Source: an uncultured Myxococcales bacterium (GTDB lineage: Bacteria > Myxococcota_A > UBA9042 > DTJE01). Taken from it: 64,000 bases of DNA. This document shows positions 28,817-38,066 of the stretch, one piece after another. How positions within the stretch are numbered: position 1 is the stretch's first letter; every line of letters begins with the position of its first letter. The DNA lies in assembly GCA_903857665.1 (NCBI GenBank), contig CAIOFV010000104.1, positions 1-64,000 of the forward strand. Reading direction: 5' to 3'. A program made the position numbers and the translations under genes. The notes below the pieces were generated by a model. The model was given only the letters and a program-made list of their open reading frames with translations. It had not been told where the DNA came from and searched no databases.

Positions 28817-30271
28817 ATGGCGCGGGTGCTGGTCGTCGATGACGAGTTGAGCCTCCGATTCACGCTCCAGGCATTCCTGAAGGACGCGGGCCACGAGGTG
28901 GAAACCGCGGCCGACGTCCTCCAGGCGAGACTATCCTGCGAGGTCAGGACGCCCGACGTCGTGGTCAGCGACGTGGTCCTCCCTGGCGAGTCCGGCATGG
29001 AACTGCTGAAGACGATTCGGGAAGCGTGGCCGCGGGTGCAGGTGGTGGTCATCACGGGCGAGCCGTCCCTGGAAACGGCGGTGGAGGCCGTCCGGTGGGG
29101 GGCCTTCGACTACCTGCCGAAGCCCGTTCGGAAGGAGGCGATCATCAGCGTGGTGGCCCGGGCCGCGCGGATGAAGGCGGTGCTGGACGACAATGCGCGG
29201 CTGGAGGCCGAAAACCAGAAGCACCGCATCAACCTTGAGCGGCTGGTCGAGGAGCGCACCCGCCAGTTGAGCCACAGCGAGTCGCGGTACCGGCTGCTGG
29301 CCGAGAACGTGGCGGACGTGATCTGGGCCCTGGACATGGACCTGAAGTACGTCTACCTGAGCCCCTCGGCGGTCGGCCTGTGGGGCGCATCCATGGAGCG
29401 GTTCCTGAGCATGGACCCCCTGGTGCCCTATGCCCCGGAAGACGCGGCCCGACTGATGGCCATCTTCCAGGAGGAAGTGGCCCTGGAAGCCACTCCCGAG
29501 GGCAAGGCGAACCCGCAGCGGGTCCGGACCCTGGAGGTCGATTCCCAGTGGGAAGACGGGACGGTCATCCCGGTGGAACTGCGCATGCGGTTCATGCGCG
29601 ACTCCGATGGAACCGCGATCGGCGTGGTCGGGGTGACTCGCGACATCACGGATCGGCGTGCCGTGGAGGTCCGGCTTCGCGAGTCGCTGGCGAAACTGCG
29701 CGTGGTGCTGCGGACCACGATCGAGGCGATGGCCACCACGGTCGAAAAGCGGGACCCCTACACCGCCGGCCACCAGCGGCGCGTTTCGCAACTGGCGCGG
29801 GCCATCGCCGCGCGCATGGGCCTGTCGGAGGACGACATGGACGGAATCCGGTTGGCCGCGCTGGTCCACGACGTCGGCAAGATCAGCGTGCCGTCGGAAA
29901 TCCTGGTCAAGCCGGGCCGACTGAACCCCACCGAGATGCTGATCATGCGGATGCACTCCGAGGCCGGGTACGAAATCCTGAAGGACATCGAGTTCCCCTG
30001 GCCCGTGGCGGATGCCGTGTACCAGCATCACGAGCGGTGGGACGGGACCGGGTATCCCCGCGGCATCCAGGGGGAGGATCTGATCCTGGGCGCGCGGATC
30101 CTGGGTGTGGCGGACGTGGTCGAGGCGATGGCGTCCCACCGTCCCTACCGGCCCGCACTGGGCATCGACGCTTCCATCGCGGAAATCCGGGAGGGCCGCG
30201 GCACGCGGTACAACCCGGACGTCGTCGATGCCTGCATCCTGGCGATCACCGAGGACGGGTTCCAGTTCTGA
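28817..30271 (+). CDS. Response regulator with PAS and HD-GYP domains (c-di-GMP phosphodiesterase)
   Basis: A 484-residue cytoplasmic protein. Domains in order: receiver (about 1-120; phospho-acceptor Asp in VVVSDVVLPGESG, Lys in YLPKPVRKEA), a coiled coil, a PAS domain (about 155-290) and HD-GYP (about 310-484). The last is intact, with DPYTAGHQRRVSQLA, VHDVGKISVPSEIL, and HHERWDGTGYPRG, the residues that coordinate metals and bind c-di-GMP. It therefore probably degrades c-di-GMP in response to a sensor kinase encoded elsewhere. ATG 28817 is preceded by GGGAGG. The 211-nt leader before it has several short G/C hairpins but no recognised riboswitch. Confidence 0.9.
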   Translation: MARVLVVDDELSLRFTLQAFLKDAGHEVETAADVLQARLSCEVRTPDVVVSDVVLPGESGMELLKTIREAWPRVQVVVITGEPSLETAVEAVRWGAFDYLPKPVRKEAIISVVARAARMKAVLDDNARLEAENQKHRINLERLVEERTRQLSHSESRYRLLAENVADVIWALDMDLKYVYLSPSAVGLWGASMERFLSMDPLVPYAPEDAARLMAIFQEEVALEATPEGKANPQRVRTLEVDSQWEDGTVIPVELRMRFMRDSDGTAIGVVGVTRDITDRRAVEVRLRESLAKLRVVLRTTIEAMATTVEKRDPYTAGHQRRVSQLARAIAARMGLSEDDMDGIRLAALVHDVGKISVPSEILVKPGRLNPTEMLIMRMHSEAGYEILKDIEFPWPVADAVYQHHERWDGTGYPRGIQGEDLILGARILGVADVVEAMASHRPYRPALGIDASIAEIREGRGTRYNPDVVDACILAITEDGFQF

Positions 30272-30295
30272 TGGGGCCTTCGGTCACCGCCGCCG

Positions 30296-31396
30296 TCACG
30301 GCTTCGCGAAATCCAGCCACGCCAGCCAGATGTCCGACGGCGAGAACATCCCCAGCAGCCAGTTGGGATCCTCGACGATGTCGCTGGAGTACCACGACAC
30401 CAGGTACTGGTCGTTGCCGATGGGCACGACGCCCACGTAGGACGTGTCGCCGGAACTCTTCAGTTCGGTCAACTCGAGCAGCGTGATGGGCGCGGCCGGG
30501 TCGGTCAGGGCGCCCTTCAGTTCGTATACCGCGGTGCGCTTGTACGCGTCCGGCAGGTGCTTGCGGGCGACGACGATCTCGCGGCCCTCGTGCGTGAACC
30601 AGTTGGGGCCGTCCAGCCGCTTGTCCAGCATGCGGCCGCAGTCCCAGGTGGCCCAGGGCTTCGTCGCCACGCAGATCGCGGTGTGGCCCTCCTCCAGCAG
30701 GCTCGTGCCGTTGTCCAGGCGCACCAGCGAGACCGCCGTGTCGCCGTAGAAGTGCAGCTCGGCTTCGCTGGGCACGTCGGGCTCGGAGTCGTAGATCAGG
30801 GACACCTTCTCCCAGGCCAGGCCGTCCTGCGACCGGAAGAAGCCGACCTGGACGTCGCCGTCGTTGTAGCCGGTGGCGTACCAGGTGCCCTCGTGCCGCA
30901 CCAGGCGCCAGAACATCCACTTCTCGTCATAGACGCGCACCGGCGTTGGCCAGGTCACGCCGTCCCGGCTTTCCGTGCGCACCGCCCAGGCCAGGCCCCC
31001 GTCGTCGCGGACGTGGCCCCCCGGGACGCGCGAACATGCGTAGATCACCAGCGCGCCGTCCTGGATCACCAGCTTCGGATCGCGGATGTCGCGGTCGGGC
31101 ATGAAGATTTTGGCCGTCATCCGCCACGTGTCCCCGCGGTCGTCCGAACGGAACACCTTCAGGTGCGCCACGGGGCTGCCGATCTGGCCCGTTTCGCCGC
31201 CCCGGAACACCAGCCACAGCGCGCCGTCCCATTCGAGGAGGTCCGTGTTCTCGTTGTGCAGCCCGTCCGTGTACATGATGCGCTGGTTCGACAGGAACCC
31301 GGTCGTCGGTTCCGGGGGCGGGGTCGAGTCCGAACCGCAGGCGGACGCGAGCGTCGCGCCGGCCAGCAGCGACGCGATCAGGGCCTTGTTCAACAT
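30296..31396 (-). CDS. Sialidase-like (BNR-type) lipoprotein
   Basis: A 366-residue lipoprotein: lipobox ATLASA-C20, short Pro/Ser linker, then a beta-propeller. BNR-type Asp-box blades are visible as FRSDDRGDTWRM and FFRSQDGLAWEK, with further strands having W and G at matching positions. Asp boxes mark sialidase/glycosidase propellers, but catalytic arginines cannot be assigned with confidence, so it may be a binding or other glycosidase-type propeller. It is convergent with the HD-GYP gene and directly downstream of the RND pump on the same strand (12 nt), and so may share its message. Confidence 0.62.
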   Translation of the reverse strand: MLNKALIASLLAGATLASACGSDSTPPPEPTTGFLSNQRIMYTDGLHNENTDLLEWDGALWLVFRGGETGQIGSPVAHLKVFRSDDRGDTWRMTAKIFMPDRDIRDPKLVIQDGALVIYACSRVPGGHVRDDGGLAWAVRTESRDGVTWPTPVRVYDEKWMFWRLVRHEGTWYATGYNDGDVQVGFFRSQDGLAWEKVSLIYDSEPDVPSEAELHFYGDTAVSLVRLDNGTSLLEEGHTAICVATKPWATWDCGRMLDKRLDGPNWFTHEGREIVVARKHLPDAYKRTAVYELKGALTDPAAPITLLELTELKSSGDTSYVGVVPIGNDQYLVSWYSSDIVEDPNWLLGMFSPSDIWLAWLDFAKP

Positions 31397-31408
31397 CGGG
31401 ACCTCGCT

Positions 31409-34400
31409 TCAGGGTTCCGCCGGGGCGTCCGTTTCCAGCACGTGCCGGCCACGACCTCCCCGCAGGCGCTCGATCCACAGGAAGACCACCGGCACCACCC
31501 ACAGGGTCAGCAGTGTCGAGGTGATGACGCCGCCGATGACCGATATGGCCATCGGGGCCCGGAACTCGCTGCCGGTGCCCCTGCCCAGCGCCGTCGGCAG
31601 CATGCCCAGCACCATCGCGGCGCTGGTCATCAGGATCGGCCGCAGGCGCCGCGCCCCGGCCATCTTCATCGCGACGTCGGGCGCCTCGCCCTCGCGAAGG
31701 TGCTGCAGCGCGCCGTCCACCAGCAGGATGGCGTTCTTGGTGACCAGTCCCATCAGCAGGATGATGCCGATGTAGGACCCCATGCTGAGCGGGTGGCGTG
31801 TCGCGACCAGGGCCAGCACGGCGCCGACCAGTGCCAGGGGCAGCGACAGCATGATCGTGAACGGGTGCACCAGCGATTCGAACTGGCTGGCCAGCACCAT
31901 GAAGATGAAGACCAGCGCCAGGCCCAGTGCGATGGCGATGCTTTCGCCCATGTCCTCCATGTCGCGCTGCTGGCCGTTGTAGATGTACGTGTAGCCGGGC
32001 GGGGCGGGGCTGTCGTCCAGGCGGCGGTGCAGTTCCTTCGCGACGTCGCCCATCGTCGAACCCGCCGCGACCTGCGCGGTGACGGCGATCTGGCGCTCCC
32101 GCTGCTCGTGCTCGATGACCGCCGGTCCCTCCGCATGGACCAGCCGGGCGACCTGCGACAGCGCGACCGGTCCCGCCATCGTGTAGATCCACATGCGATC
32201 GTACGCGCCGGGCGAACCGCGGTCCTCGCCCGCCAGCCGCACCCGGATTTCCGCCTCGCGCCGCCCTTCGCGCAGCTTCCCCGCGATCTCGCCCTGGCTG
32301 GCCAGCCGCACCTGCAAGGCCACCGCGCCGGCCGGCAGCCCGATCCGCGCTGCGGCCTCGCGGTCCACGACCACCTGCAGTTCCGGTCGCCCCGGGCTGT
32401 CCTTGATCTCGACGTCCGTGGTCCCCGGGATGGACCGCAGCACGTCGGCCATCTTTTCGGCCTGCCGACGCAGTTCCGCGAAGTCGCGCCCCGTGATCTG
32501 CATGTAGAACGGCGGCCAGTCGCCGATCCCCTCGAGCACCGGCGGATCGGACACGGAACCGGTGGCCTGCGGCACACCCGCGACGATGGCGCGCACCTTC
32601 GACTTGAACTCCTCCAGCCCCCAGTCGCGCTGCTGCTTGTCCACCAGCTTCACGCGCCACCGGACCTTCGTCACGTCGTCCAGGTTGCCGACGATCGCGA
32701 ACAGCACGGTCACGCCGGGCAGCCTCAGGACCTCGTCCTCGGCGGCACGGCTTCGTTCGGACGTGGTCTGCAGGCTGGTCCCGGCGGGGAACTCCAGGTT
32801 GACGACGATCTCGCCGCGGTCCTCGCCCGCGAGGAACTCGCTGCCCAGCCGCGATCCCAGCCACAGGCTGGCGACCATCAGCAGGGCGGCTGCGCCCATC
32901 GTGGTCCACTTGTGGCGCAGCACCCAGTCCAGCGTCCGTGCGTACAGCCGATCCATCGCCTCGAAACGGTGTCGCAGGAACGCCTTCACGCCGCGCTGGG
33001 ATTCGATCTGGCCCGGAATGCGGCGCTTCACGAGGCGCGCCGACAGCATCGGGTCCAGCGTGAACGCCACGAACAGCGACAGCAGCACCGCGGCGGTGAT
33101 CGTCAGCCCGAACTGCCGGAAGAACTGCCCGACGATGCCCTGCATGAACGCGACCGGCACGAACACCGCGCACAGGGTGAAGGTGGTCGCCATGACGGCC
33201 AGCGCGATTTCGCGCGTCCCGCGGCTGGCGGCGTCGGCAGGGGCGTCGCCGTGATCCAGGCGCCGGGTGATGCTTTCGCGCACTACGACCGCGTCGTCGA
33301 TCAGCAGGCCGATGGCCAGCGACAGGCCCAGCAGCGTGATCTGGTTCAGCGAGTAGCCCATCAGGAACATGAAGAACAGCGTCCCGATGACCGACGTCGG
33401 CAGCGCCAGGGCCGAAATGAACGTGCCGCGCAGGTCCATCAGGAACAGCAGGATGATCAGGATGGCCATCGCGCCGCCGAAGAAGATGGCGACCCAGACC
33501 TCGTGGGCGTTTTCGTTGATCAGGATCGACTGGTCGACCAGCACGTCGGCCCGGAAGCCGAAGCGCTTCTGGAGGTCGGGCAGCAGCGCCTTCACGTTCT
33601 GCGCGACCAGCGCCGAGTTGGCGCCCGACTGCTTCACGACCTCGACGGCCACCGCCTCGACGCCGTTGGTCCGAACCAGCACCCGGGGTTCCTGGATGCC
33701 CTTGCGGACCAGCGCGACGTCGCCCAGGCGGACCAGGCTCCCGTCCTGCGCGGTCGCAACCACCATGTTCCGCAATTCGTCGGCGTCGGCGAACTCGCCC
33801 TTCACGCGGACGCCGACCTCGGACGTCCCGGACGTGTAGTGGCCGGCCGGCAGGTCGAGGTGCTCGGCCCGGAGCTTCTGGAACACGACGTCGGGCGTCA
33901 TCCCGAGGCGGGTCAGCCGGTCGCCGAACAGCTCGACCGACACCTCCGGCGTGGCGCCGCCCTCGACCTTCACCGCGGCCACGCCCTCGACCTGCTCCAT
34001 CAGCGGGCGCACCTGGTCGTCCAGCAGTTCGCGCAGTCCGATGGAATCCAGGTCCGACGCTGCCGAAAAGATCAGCACCGGCTGGGCGTTGATGTCGAAC
34101 TGGCTGATGATCGGCTGCTTCGCCCCCTGGGGCAGTTGCGCCGCGACCAGGCCGACCTTGTCGCGGACGTTCTGCACGGCCTCGGCCAGCGGCACCTTCA
34201 TCTTGAACTGCGCGAACGCGAACGAGATGTCCTCGCGTGAATTCGAGAAGACGCGGTCGATGCCCGAGATGCCGGCGATCGCGTCCTCGATGGGGCGCGT
34301 GACGTCGTCCTCGATGTCCTGCGGGGACGCGCCCGGGTAGATGGTGGTGACCATCACGAACGGCATCGACACGTCGGGATACAGGTCGGTGGGCAGGCGG

Positions 34401-34489
34401 AAATAGCCGACCGCGCCCAGCACGATCAGGGACAGCGACAGCATCGCCGTGAAGATCGGCCTGCGGATGGCGACATCGGACAGCGTCAT
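31409..34489 (-). CDS. RND-family efflux permease (AcrB/HAE1 type)
   Basis: A 1026-residue proton-driven inner-membrane pump. The N-terminus SDVAIRRPIFTAMLSLSLIVLGAVGYF and PTDLYPDVSMPFVMVTTIYPGASPQDIEDDVTRPIE are typical of the HAE-type family. The proton-relay Asp pair sits in helix 4 (AIGLLIDDAVVVRESI), and FPAGTSLQTT begins the second periplasmic half. The 12-helix layout and length match AcrB. Its start overlaps the adaptor's stop (ATGA). It exports drugs or amphiphiles; the exact substrate is unknown. No outer-membrane factor gene is in the window. Confidence 0.93.
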   Translation of the reverse strand: MTLSDVAIRRPIFTAMLSLSLIVLGAVGYFRLPTDLYPDVSMPFVMVTTIYPGASPQDIEDDVTRPIEDAIAGISGIDRVFSNSREDISFAFAQFKMKVPLAEAVQNVRDKVGLVAAQLPQGAKQPIISQFDINAQPVLIFSAASDLDSIGLRELLDDQVRPLMEQVEGVAAVKVEGGATPEVSVELFGDRLTRLGMTPDVVFQKLRAEHLDLPAGHYTSGTSEVGVRVKGEFADADELRNMVVATAQDGSLVRLGDVALVRKGIQEPRVLVRTNGVEAVAVEVVKQSGANSALVAQNVKALLPDLQKRFGFRADVLVDQSILINENAHEVWVAIFFGGAMAILIILLFLMDLRGTFISALALPTSVIGTLFFMFLMGYSLNQITLLGLSLAIGLLIDDAVVVRESITRRLDHGDAPADAASRGTREIALAVMATTFTLCAVFVPVAFMQGIVGQFFRQFGLTITAAVLLSLFVAFTLDPMLSARLVKRRIPGQIESQRGVKAFLRHRFEAMDRLYARTLDWVLRHKWTTMGAAALLMVASLWLGSRLGSEFLAGEDRGEIVVNLEFPAGTSLQTTSERSRAAEDEVLRLPGVTVLFAIVGNLDDVTKVRWRVKLVDKQQRDWGLEEFKSKVRAIVAGVPQATGSVSDPPVLEGIGDWPPFYMQITGRDFAELRRQAEKMADVLRSIPGTTDVEIKDSPGRPELQVVVDREAAARIGLPAGAVALQVRLASQGEIAGKLREGRREAEIRVRLAGEDRGSPGAYDRMWIYTMAGPVALSQVARLVHAEGPAVIEHEQRERQIAVTAQVAAGSTMGDVAKELHRRLDDSPAPPGYTYIYNGQQRDMEDMGESIAIALGLALVFIFMVLASQFESLVHPFTIMLSLPLALVGAVLALVATRHPLSMGSYIGIILLMGLVTKNAILLVDGALQHLREGEAPDVAMKMAGARRLRPILMTSAAMVLGMLPTALGRGTGSEFRAPMAISVIGGVITSTLLTLWVVPVVFLWIERLRGGRGRHVLETDAPAEP

Positions 34490-35598
34490 CGTCCCGCCTC
34501 GCCCGCCAGGACCATGCCCTCGACGATGCCTGGCGGCGGCGCCGCGACGATGCCCGCGCCGTCGGGCCACCCCTCGGTGCCGGGAACGACCACCGCCCAG
34601 GACGTTTCCTGCGTCAGCACCTGCACGGGTACGGTGCGCGCCCGCCCGTCGGTGCCTGCGGCCCAGCAGGCGAACGCCCCTTCCCGCTGCACCAGCGACG
34701 CGATCGGGACCTTCCAGCCTTCGCGCGGGGCTGCGGCGATGCGCGCCCGCGCGAATGCATGGGGCAGGAACCGCCCCTCGGGATTGGGGACCGCGATTTC
34801 GATCGGGACGCGGTTGGTCATCGGGTCGACCATCGGCACCACGTGACGCACGGTCGCGTCGGTCGCCAAAGCCCCGGTCGCCGGCACGGTGACGGTCGCC
34901 GTTGCCCCCTGGCGCATCGCCGAGGCCTCGGCCTGCGTTGCCGACGTGTCCAGCACCAGCGTCGCGGTGGCCTCCAGCAGGAACAGCGGGAAGCCGGGAG
35001 CGACCGGCATGCCGGTGCCGTCCGGGACCTTCAGGATCACACCGGCCCACGGCGCCTTCAGCGACTGGTAGCGCAGGTTCACCTCGGCCTGCTCCGCAAC
35101 AGCCTTCGCCGCCGCGACGCCGGCTGCGGCCGCCCCGCGCTGTGCCTCGGTCTGCCGGAACTGCTGGTCGGTGACCCCCTGTTCCTTGTGCACGGCCGTC
35201 ACCCGTGCCAGCGCGTCGTCCGCGATGGCCAGTTGCGCCTCGGCCGCCTTGACCCCCGCCTGAGCCTGCGCCAGCGTGGCCCGTGCCACCTGGTCATCCA
35301 GCGTCGCCAGGAGGTCGCCCTTTTCGACGGCCTGCCCGCGGCTGACATGGACCTTCTGCAACGTGCCCGGCACCGACATCGACAGCATCGCGGTCTGGTC
35401 GGCCCGCAGCGTGCCGGTCACCAGCACCTCGCCCCTGACCGTGACCTTCTCGGGGGCCACCAGCCGCGCGGCCGGTGCCTTCACGGGTTCCTGCGGGGCC
35501 GCCTTGAGGTCGCTCGGGGCGGCGTCACGGCATGCGGCCAGGGCGAGGGTCGCCGCGACGATCATCCAACCCGCCACGCCCATTCCGTTCCGATCCAT
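34486..35598 (-). CDS. RND efflux periplasmic adaptor lipoprotein (AcrA type)
   Basis: A 370-residue membrane fusion protein for the pump encoded downstream. It has a lipobox (ATLALAA-C23), the lipoyl halves (KVHVSRGQAVEKGDLLATLDD and LKAPWAGVILKVPDGTG), an alpha-helical hairpin (about residues 100-165), and the adaptor beta-barrel (PMTNRVPIEIAVPNPEGRFLPHAFARARI). ATG 35598 has a GGGGAGG ribosome site and its own promoter 25-54 nt upstream. It couples the RND permease to a TolC-like channel elsewhere. Confidence 0.9.
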   Translation of the reverse strand: MDRNGMGVAGWMIVAATLALAACRDAAPSDLKAAPQEPVKAPAARLVAPEKVTVRGEVLVTGTLRADQTAMLSMSVPGTLQKVHVSRGQAVEKGDLLATLDDQVARATLAQAQAGVKAAEAQLAIADDALARVTAVHKEQGVTDQQFRQTEAQRGAAAAGVAAAKAVAEQAEVNLRYQSLKAPWAGVILKVPDGTGMPVAPGFPLFLLEATATLVLDTSATQAEASAMRQGATATVTVPATGALATDATVRHVVPMVDPMTNRVPIEIAVPNPEGRFLPHAFARARIAAAPREGWKVPIASLVQREGAFACWAAGTDGRARTVPVQVLTQETSWAVVVPGTEGWPDGAGIVAAPPPGIVEGMVLAGEAGR

Positions 35599-35622
35599 CG
35601 CCTGCCTCCCCGGGACCGCGCG

Positions 35623-35652
35623 ATTCTACAGGACTACCCCTGTGGCAGACAA
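35623..35652 (-). promoter_or_regulatory. Promoter and candidate operator of the RND efflux operon
   Basis: Read on the minus strand: TTGTCT (35652-35647), 18-nt spacer, TAGAAT (35628-35623). The spacer contains an inverted repeat ACAGG-N6-CCTGT (35628-35643), placed where a repressor would block the promoter. Confidence 0.55.
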
Positions 35653-35715
35653 TGCCGAAGGCCACTCCCGCGCAGGGTTCTCCGCGAAGTGGGGGCCATG
35701 CTATCGTTCGACATC

Positions 35716-35798
35716 GCCGGGGTGGCGAAACGGTAGACGCAGGGGACTTAAAATCCCTCGCCCGATAGGGCATGCGGGTTCGAAACCCGCCCCCGGCA
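35716..35798 (+). tRNA. tRNA-Leu (anticodon UAA)
   Basis: Cloverleaf with acceptor GCCGGGG paired to CCCCGGC (35791-35797) and discriminator A35798. The anticodon loop reads CTTAAAA, so the anticodon is TAA, and the T arm CGGGTTCGAAACCCG is consensus. A long variable arm (GCCCGATAGGGC) is typical of leucine tRNAs. CCA is not encoded. A weak promoter-like TATCGT lies just upstream. Confidence 0.93.
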
Positions 35799-35831
35799 CT
35801 CGTCGAACCTGAGTTCGATCGCCGCGCCCAA

Positions 35832-36677
35832 TCAGACGAAGCCGCCGGGAAGCATGTTGGCCATTCCGCCCACGACCGGACCGACCGGGACGAAGGGCGG
35901 AACGAAAGTCGGGATGGGTCCCATTCCCAGCACGTTGGTGGTCATCGTCGTGGCCTGCCAGAGGAGGAAGCAGGTCTCGAAGGCCTCGGCGATGGATTCG
36001 AAGAGTTCCTTGTGGTACGGCGCCATCGGCTGTCCCAGCATCCCGACCATCTGGGTCTTCAGGTAGCCCTTGCCCACCGTGGCGGTGACCTGGGTCAGGG
36101 CGATCACCGGAATCGGGATGTTGGGCATCGGCGGCGCGAACGGGCCCGGGAAGGCCGCGAAGGCCGGGTAGAACGGGAGGCCCGGGATCTTGATGGTGGC
36201 GGTGTAGGACAGCCATCCCATTCCAACCGCGGTTGCCACGGTGGTCGAATACATCAGCTCCATCGGGGTGGCCATCGGGGCGGACGCCAGGATCAGCGGC
36301 GTCCAGGGCGGTCCGATGACCTGGCCGACCGAGGCGGTGACCGCGTTGACCATGATCCCTGTCATCGCCGCGGAGGATTGCCAGGTCGACCACGCGCTGC
36401 AGATGGCCGAGCAGACGCCGTCGATGTAGGCGCCGAACTTCTGGTTCAGCAGTTTTTGGGTGTCCACGTGATACTTGTTCAGGCTCGCGGGAAGGAACAG
36501 AGGCGGCACGGCGACGTCGGGCGGGACGGTCCGTTCCGCCGGCGGGAAGGAGTCCACGTACTGCTTGCCCGCGGGATCGCCGGAGGGCTGCTTCCAGTCG
36601 GACGGCACGGTCAGGCCGAACGAACTGAACTTCGCCTTCGCGAGCATCTGCATCATGGAGGCCTGGGGTGCCGGCAT
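35832..36677 (-). CDS. Protein of unknown function in a DUF2169 operon (type VI secretion-associated?)
   Basis: A 281-residue protein without signal peptide. It is unusually rich in Pro, Met and Ala and in short hydrophobic stretches (for example GPPWTPLILASAPMATPMELM, PMPNIPIPVIALTQV), with only three cysteines and few charges. The pattern is seen in proteins encoded beside PAAR-like and DUF2169 genes of type VI secretion clusters, where Pro/Gly-rich proteins act as spikes or cargo carriers, but I recognise no defined domain. ATG 36677 follows an AAAGGGG ribosome site. It is 19 nt downstream of the DUF2169 gene and ends 33 nt before tRNA-Leu. Confidence 0.55.
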   Translation of the reverse strand: MPAPQASMMQMLAKAKFSSFGLTVPSDWKQPSGDPAGKQYVDSFPPAERTVPPDVAVPPLFLPASLNKYHVDTQKLLNQKFGAYIDGVCSAICSAWSTWQSSAAMTGIMVNAVTASVGQVIGPPWTPLILASAPMATPMELMYSTTVATAVGMGWLSYTATIKIPGLPFYPAFAAFPGPFAPPMPNIPIPVIALTQVTATVGKGYLKTQMVGMLGQPMAPYHKELFESIAEAFETCFLLWQATTMTTNVLGMGPIPTFVPPFVPVGPVVGGMANMLPGGFV

Positions 36678-36696
36678 CGTCGTCCCCTTTCCCGGT

Positions 36697-37875
36697 TCAG
36701 GCCCGGGGCGGGCTTCCTTCGATCAACCGGGCCGATTCCTCGATGGAACCGTCCCGGACGTCCAGTGGCATGGCCGGGAGACGATCGAAATCCCCCGGTT
36801 CGGCGAGGGGCATCCGGCCGCGCCACGTCAGGATCAAACGCCCCTTGTCCGCCAGGAAGACCACGGTGTCCAGCGTCATCTTGACGTTCCTGGGCCCATC
36901 GCCCCGGTCGAGGGCCACGAGGGGCGCCCTGCCGGGAAGATCGAAGCCCAGGAAGCCGCCCGGAGCCAGGTTCCCCAGGATGAACGGCTCGTTTCCCGCG
37001 AGGTGCGGAAACGTCATTCCCGGGGCGGCCGCCTGGAAGAACTCGGGCGCCATCCGTGGCGGCGAGTAGTCCTGCATCATCGCGATGGCGGCCTCGTCCT
37101 TCTGCGGGTCCATGCCCTTCACGATATCGGCGACTACGGCCTTCGCGTGCTCGACCTCGTGGGGCATGACCCCGAAGAAGGCCACGCGTGGATACCAGGA
37201 GGCCCCCTGGACGCCGAAACCGGCCACCAAGGGCAGTTCCTCCAGGGCGCCGAGGGGACGGACCAGGGAACCCGGCGTGAGGAGTGCGTCGGGATCCTCG
37301 ATCTGGGGCAGCAGGAGGCCGTCCAGGCCCTCGGGCGAGTTCTGGACGCAGTATCCCTTGCCCAGGGGATTCACCGGGCAGGGGATCTGCACGACCTGCT
37401 CCCCGCCCGGGATCTTGTATCGCGCGGCGCCGCCGTATGCGTTGCGGAAATCGACGGCGACCTTCCGGACGGGCTCCGGGTCCGTGAACAGCGGCGGGGA
37501 CGGGGTCTTGCCGGATGGCTTCCGCCATGTGGCGGTTCGCGGCCCGAAGACCCTCAGCGTGCGCCGGTGATTGCCCACGGTGACCGTCACGTCGAACTGG
37601 CCGACCGGATTGCCGCCGGGCGCGTGGGCGGTCCCGTGGACGATGACGTCCGTCCGGTTCTTCAGCAGCGCGGTGTCGGCTTCCATCAGGACGGGGGAGA
37701 CCGCGGGATCGTCGCCGTCCACCAGGACGTCGGCGAACAGGACGGGTTCGGGCGATTCGTCCGGACGAGGAACCCGGTCCTCGCCGACCGACCAGGCGGC
37801 CTTCGCGACGACGACCGCGACCGGCTGTCCCTGGAAATCGAGGCGAGGCAGAACCCGGATCTCATACTGCGCCAC
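36697..37875 (-). CDS. DUF2169-domain protein (type VI secretion-associated)
   Basis: A 392-residue cytoplasmic-type protein. Its beginning (about residues 15-40, PVAVVVAKAAWSV), the central KNRTDVIVHGTAHAPGG, and FRNAYGGAARYKIPGG fit DUF2169, a family found almost only in type VI secretion gene clusters and thought to help load effectors. No other secretion gene (VipA/B, Hcp, VgrG, ClpV) is in the window, so this is an orphan pair with the following gene. GTG 37875 is preceded by GAGGAGG. A near-perfect sigma-70 promoter is 24-52 nt upstream. Confidence 0.72.
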   Translation of the reverse strand: MAQYEIRVLPRLDFQGQPVAVVVAKAAWSVGEDRVPRPDESPEPVLFADVLVDGDDPAVSPVLMEADTALLKNRTDVIVHGTAHAPGGNPVGQFDVTVTVGNHRRTLRVFGPRTATWRKPSGKTPSPPLFTDPEPVRKVAVDFRNAYGGAARYKIPGGEQVVQIPCPVNPLGKGYCVQNSPEGLDGLLLPQIEDPDALLTPGSLVRPLGALEELPLVAGFGVQGASWYPRVAFFGVMPHEVEHAKAVVADIVKGMDPQKDEAAIAMMQDYSPPRMAPEFFQAAAPGMTFPHLAGNEPFILGNLAPGGFLGFDLPGRAPLVALDRGDGPRNVKMTLDTVVFLADKGRLILTWRGRMPLAEPGDFDRLPAMPLDVRDGSIEESARLIEGSPPRA

Positions 37876-37898
37876 GAAGCCGACCTCCTCCTGCAGGC

Positions 37899-37927
37899 AG
37901 GTTAGCCACCCCCCAGGGGTGTGTCAA
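37899..37927 (-). promoter_or_regulatory. Strong sigma-70 promoter of the DUF2169 operon
   Basis: Read on the minus strand: TTGACA (37927-37922), exact 17-nt spacer, TAACCT (37904-37899). The spacer holds CACCCCTGGGGGGTGG, a G/C inverted repeat that could be an operator. The leader is only about 18 nt. Confidence 0.65.
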
Positions 37928-38066
37928 TCGTGGGGCCGGTGCGCGGTCCGGTCGGGGCGCGGCTTGCAGCGTTTCCGTTGGTCCCGTGGAGCCTTCGGGG
38001 CACGCCTCTCCCCCGCCCCCGGTCGGGGGTTGAAGATCAGGATGAATATCATCCGGGTAATGGCGG

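Noticed and set aside
35716-35798. Integration site at the tRNA-Leu gene
   Set aside because: No integrase gene and no duplicated copy of the tRNA 3' end were found in the window.
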